This document shows, piece after piece, positions 5,150-5,331 of a DNA stretch of 5,331 bases. The translations under genes and the position numbers were made by a program. The notes below the pieces were generated by a model. It was given only the letters and a program-made list of their open reading frames with translations, was not told where the DNA came from and did no database searches. Every line of letters begins with the position of its first letter. Position 1 is the first letter of the stretch. Source of the DNA: JBCCWF01 sp038520475 (GTDB lineage Bacteria; Cyanobacteriota; Cyanobacteriia; CAKZMO01); assembly GCA_038520475.1 (NCBI GenBank), contig JBCBLF010000301.1, positions 1 to 5,331 on the forward strand, in the 5' to 3' direction.

Positions 5150-5238
5150 TCTTAAAAACCGGGTTGTTCTTTTAACCTTCTTCTATTGAGCGGCATTCAA
5201 GTCAAGACGTCAATCCTGACTTGATGCAGCTTTTTTAA
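5150..5238 (+). ncRNA. candidate small regulatory RNA, about 90 nt
   Basis: The proposed transcript runs from the promoter near 5150 to the T-run at 5231-5236. Its 5' part can fold as TTAAAA (5152-5157) with TTTTAA (5170-5175), or as GGTT (5162-5165) with AACC (5174-5177). A CU-rich stretch, CCTTCTTCT (5176-5184), follows and lies unpaired before the terminator stem. Such stretches in bacterial sRNAs often pair with purine-rich ribosome binding sites. No plus-strand protein gene ends nearby; the closest stops at 3983 with the antisense amidase gene in between. The terminator therefore needs another transcript to explain it. I do not recognise it as 6S, SRP or tmRNA. It could instead be an attenuated leader of a gene beyond 5331. 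Confidence 0.45.
5193..5236 (+). terminator. strong intrinsic terminator, plus strand
   Basis: GCA plus TCAAGTCA (5193-5204, with T5196 bulged) pairs with TGACTTGATGC (5217-5227), giving 11 bp around a 12-base loop. TTTTTT (5231-5236) follows after three bases and a second T-rich run stands at 5239-5246. The T-run lies only on the plus-strand side, so the direction is clear. This is the best terminator in the window and the key evidence for the small-RNA candidate. Confidence 0.75.
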
Positions 5239-5331
5239 TTATTTTTGCTTTGCTTATGGCGGATTGGGTGGTGTGCCATGAGCAAACCCTAACAAGTTCA
5301 AATGAACTAACATAAGTACTATTTTCGTTCG

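Larger units (their letters stand above)
4862..5331. other. 470-base region without a protein gene
   Basis: The first part (4862 to about 5085) is the upstream region of the amidase gene. I found no convincing minus-strand promoter in it, only the palindromes GTTGCAAC (4923-4930) and TGATCA (4978-4983). From about 5088 it carries an operator-like inverted repeat, a plausible plus-strand promoter, a CU-rich stretch and a strong plus-strand terminator, together suggesting a small RNA gene. The last 90 bases after the terminator are AT-rich and contain AGTTCA-AA-TGAACT (5295-5308). Confidence 0.6.

Noticed and set aside
5295..5308. LexA box
   Set aside because: The half sites are GTTC...GAAC, the reverse of the GAAC...GTTC arrangement, and do not fit the cyanobacterial AGTAC-type pattern either.
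5256..5315. 19-codon ATG frame after the terminator
   Set aside because: It has no Shine-Dalgarno and no promoter after the terminator, and its length is easily reached by chance.
1..5331. CRISPR array, tRNA, rRNA, transposase or toxin-antitoxin genes
   Set aside because: No regularly spaced direct repeats, cloverleaf structures, transposase motifs or paired small genes were seen on either strand.

Overview
The window looks like chromosomal DNA from a cyanobacterium. The octamer GCGATCGC (HIP1), characteristic of many cyanobacterial genomes, occurs seven times in 5.3 kb, always inside protein-coding sequence. The IF3 and ComF proteins also fit cyanobacterial versions of these families. A more precise taxonomic assignment is not possible from the sequence alone.

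Layout. (1) 118-657, minus strand: infC, translation initiation factor IF3. About 55 bases upstream of its start lies a large nested inverted repeat (712-756), and the same region carries repeated short motifs. (2) 664-1365: about 700 bases without a convincing gene. It holds a doubtful 119-codon reading frame, short repeats built on GGCTATAGCC, and a 92-bp element with imperfect inverted ends and flanking 5-bp direct repeats (1237-1328) that looks like a miniature mobile element (MITE) just upstream of comF. (3) 1366-2124, plus: a ComF-type phosphoribosyltransferase with an N-terminal four-cysteine zinc site. (4) 2229-3983, plus: a histidine-kinase-like protein with an intact phosphoacceptor H-box but an ATP-binding domain that has lost its recognisable N, G1 and G2 motifs. 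(5) 4034-4861, minus: a nitrilase-superfamily amidase with a complete Glu-Lys-Cys triad, convergent with the kinase. (6) 4862-5331: 470 bases with no credible protein gene but a strong plus-strand intrinsic terminator (5193-5236). A plausible promoter lies about 50-80 bases before that terminator, so an unannotated small RNA of roughly 90 nt is likely here.

The genes do not form one pathway. infC is housekeeping. comF and the kinase-like gene are co-directional, 104 bases apart, and could share a transcript. The amidase is probably a metabolite-repair or nitrogen-recycling enzyme read from its own promoter. The points most worth following are the small-RNA candidate, the kinase-like protein that may act as a phosphotransfer protein rather than a kinase, the structured infC leader, and the MITE-like element.
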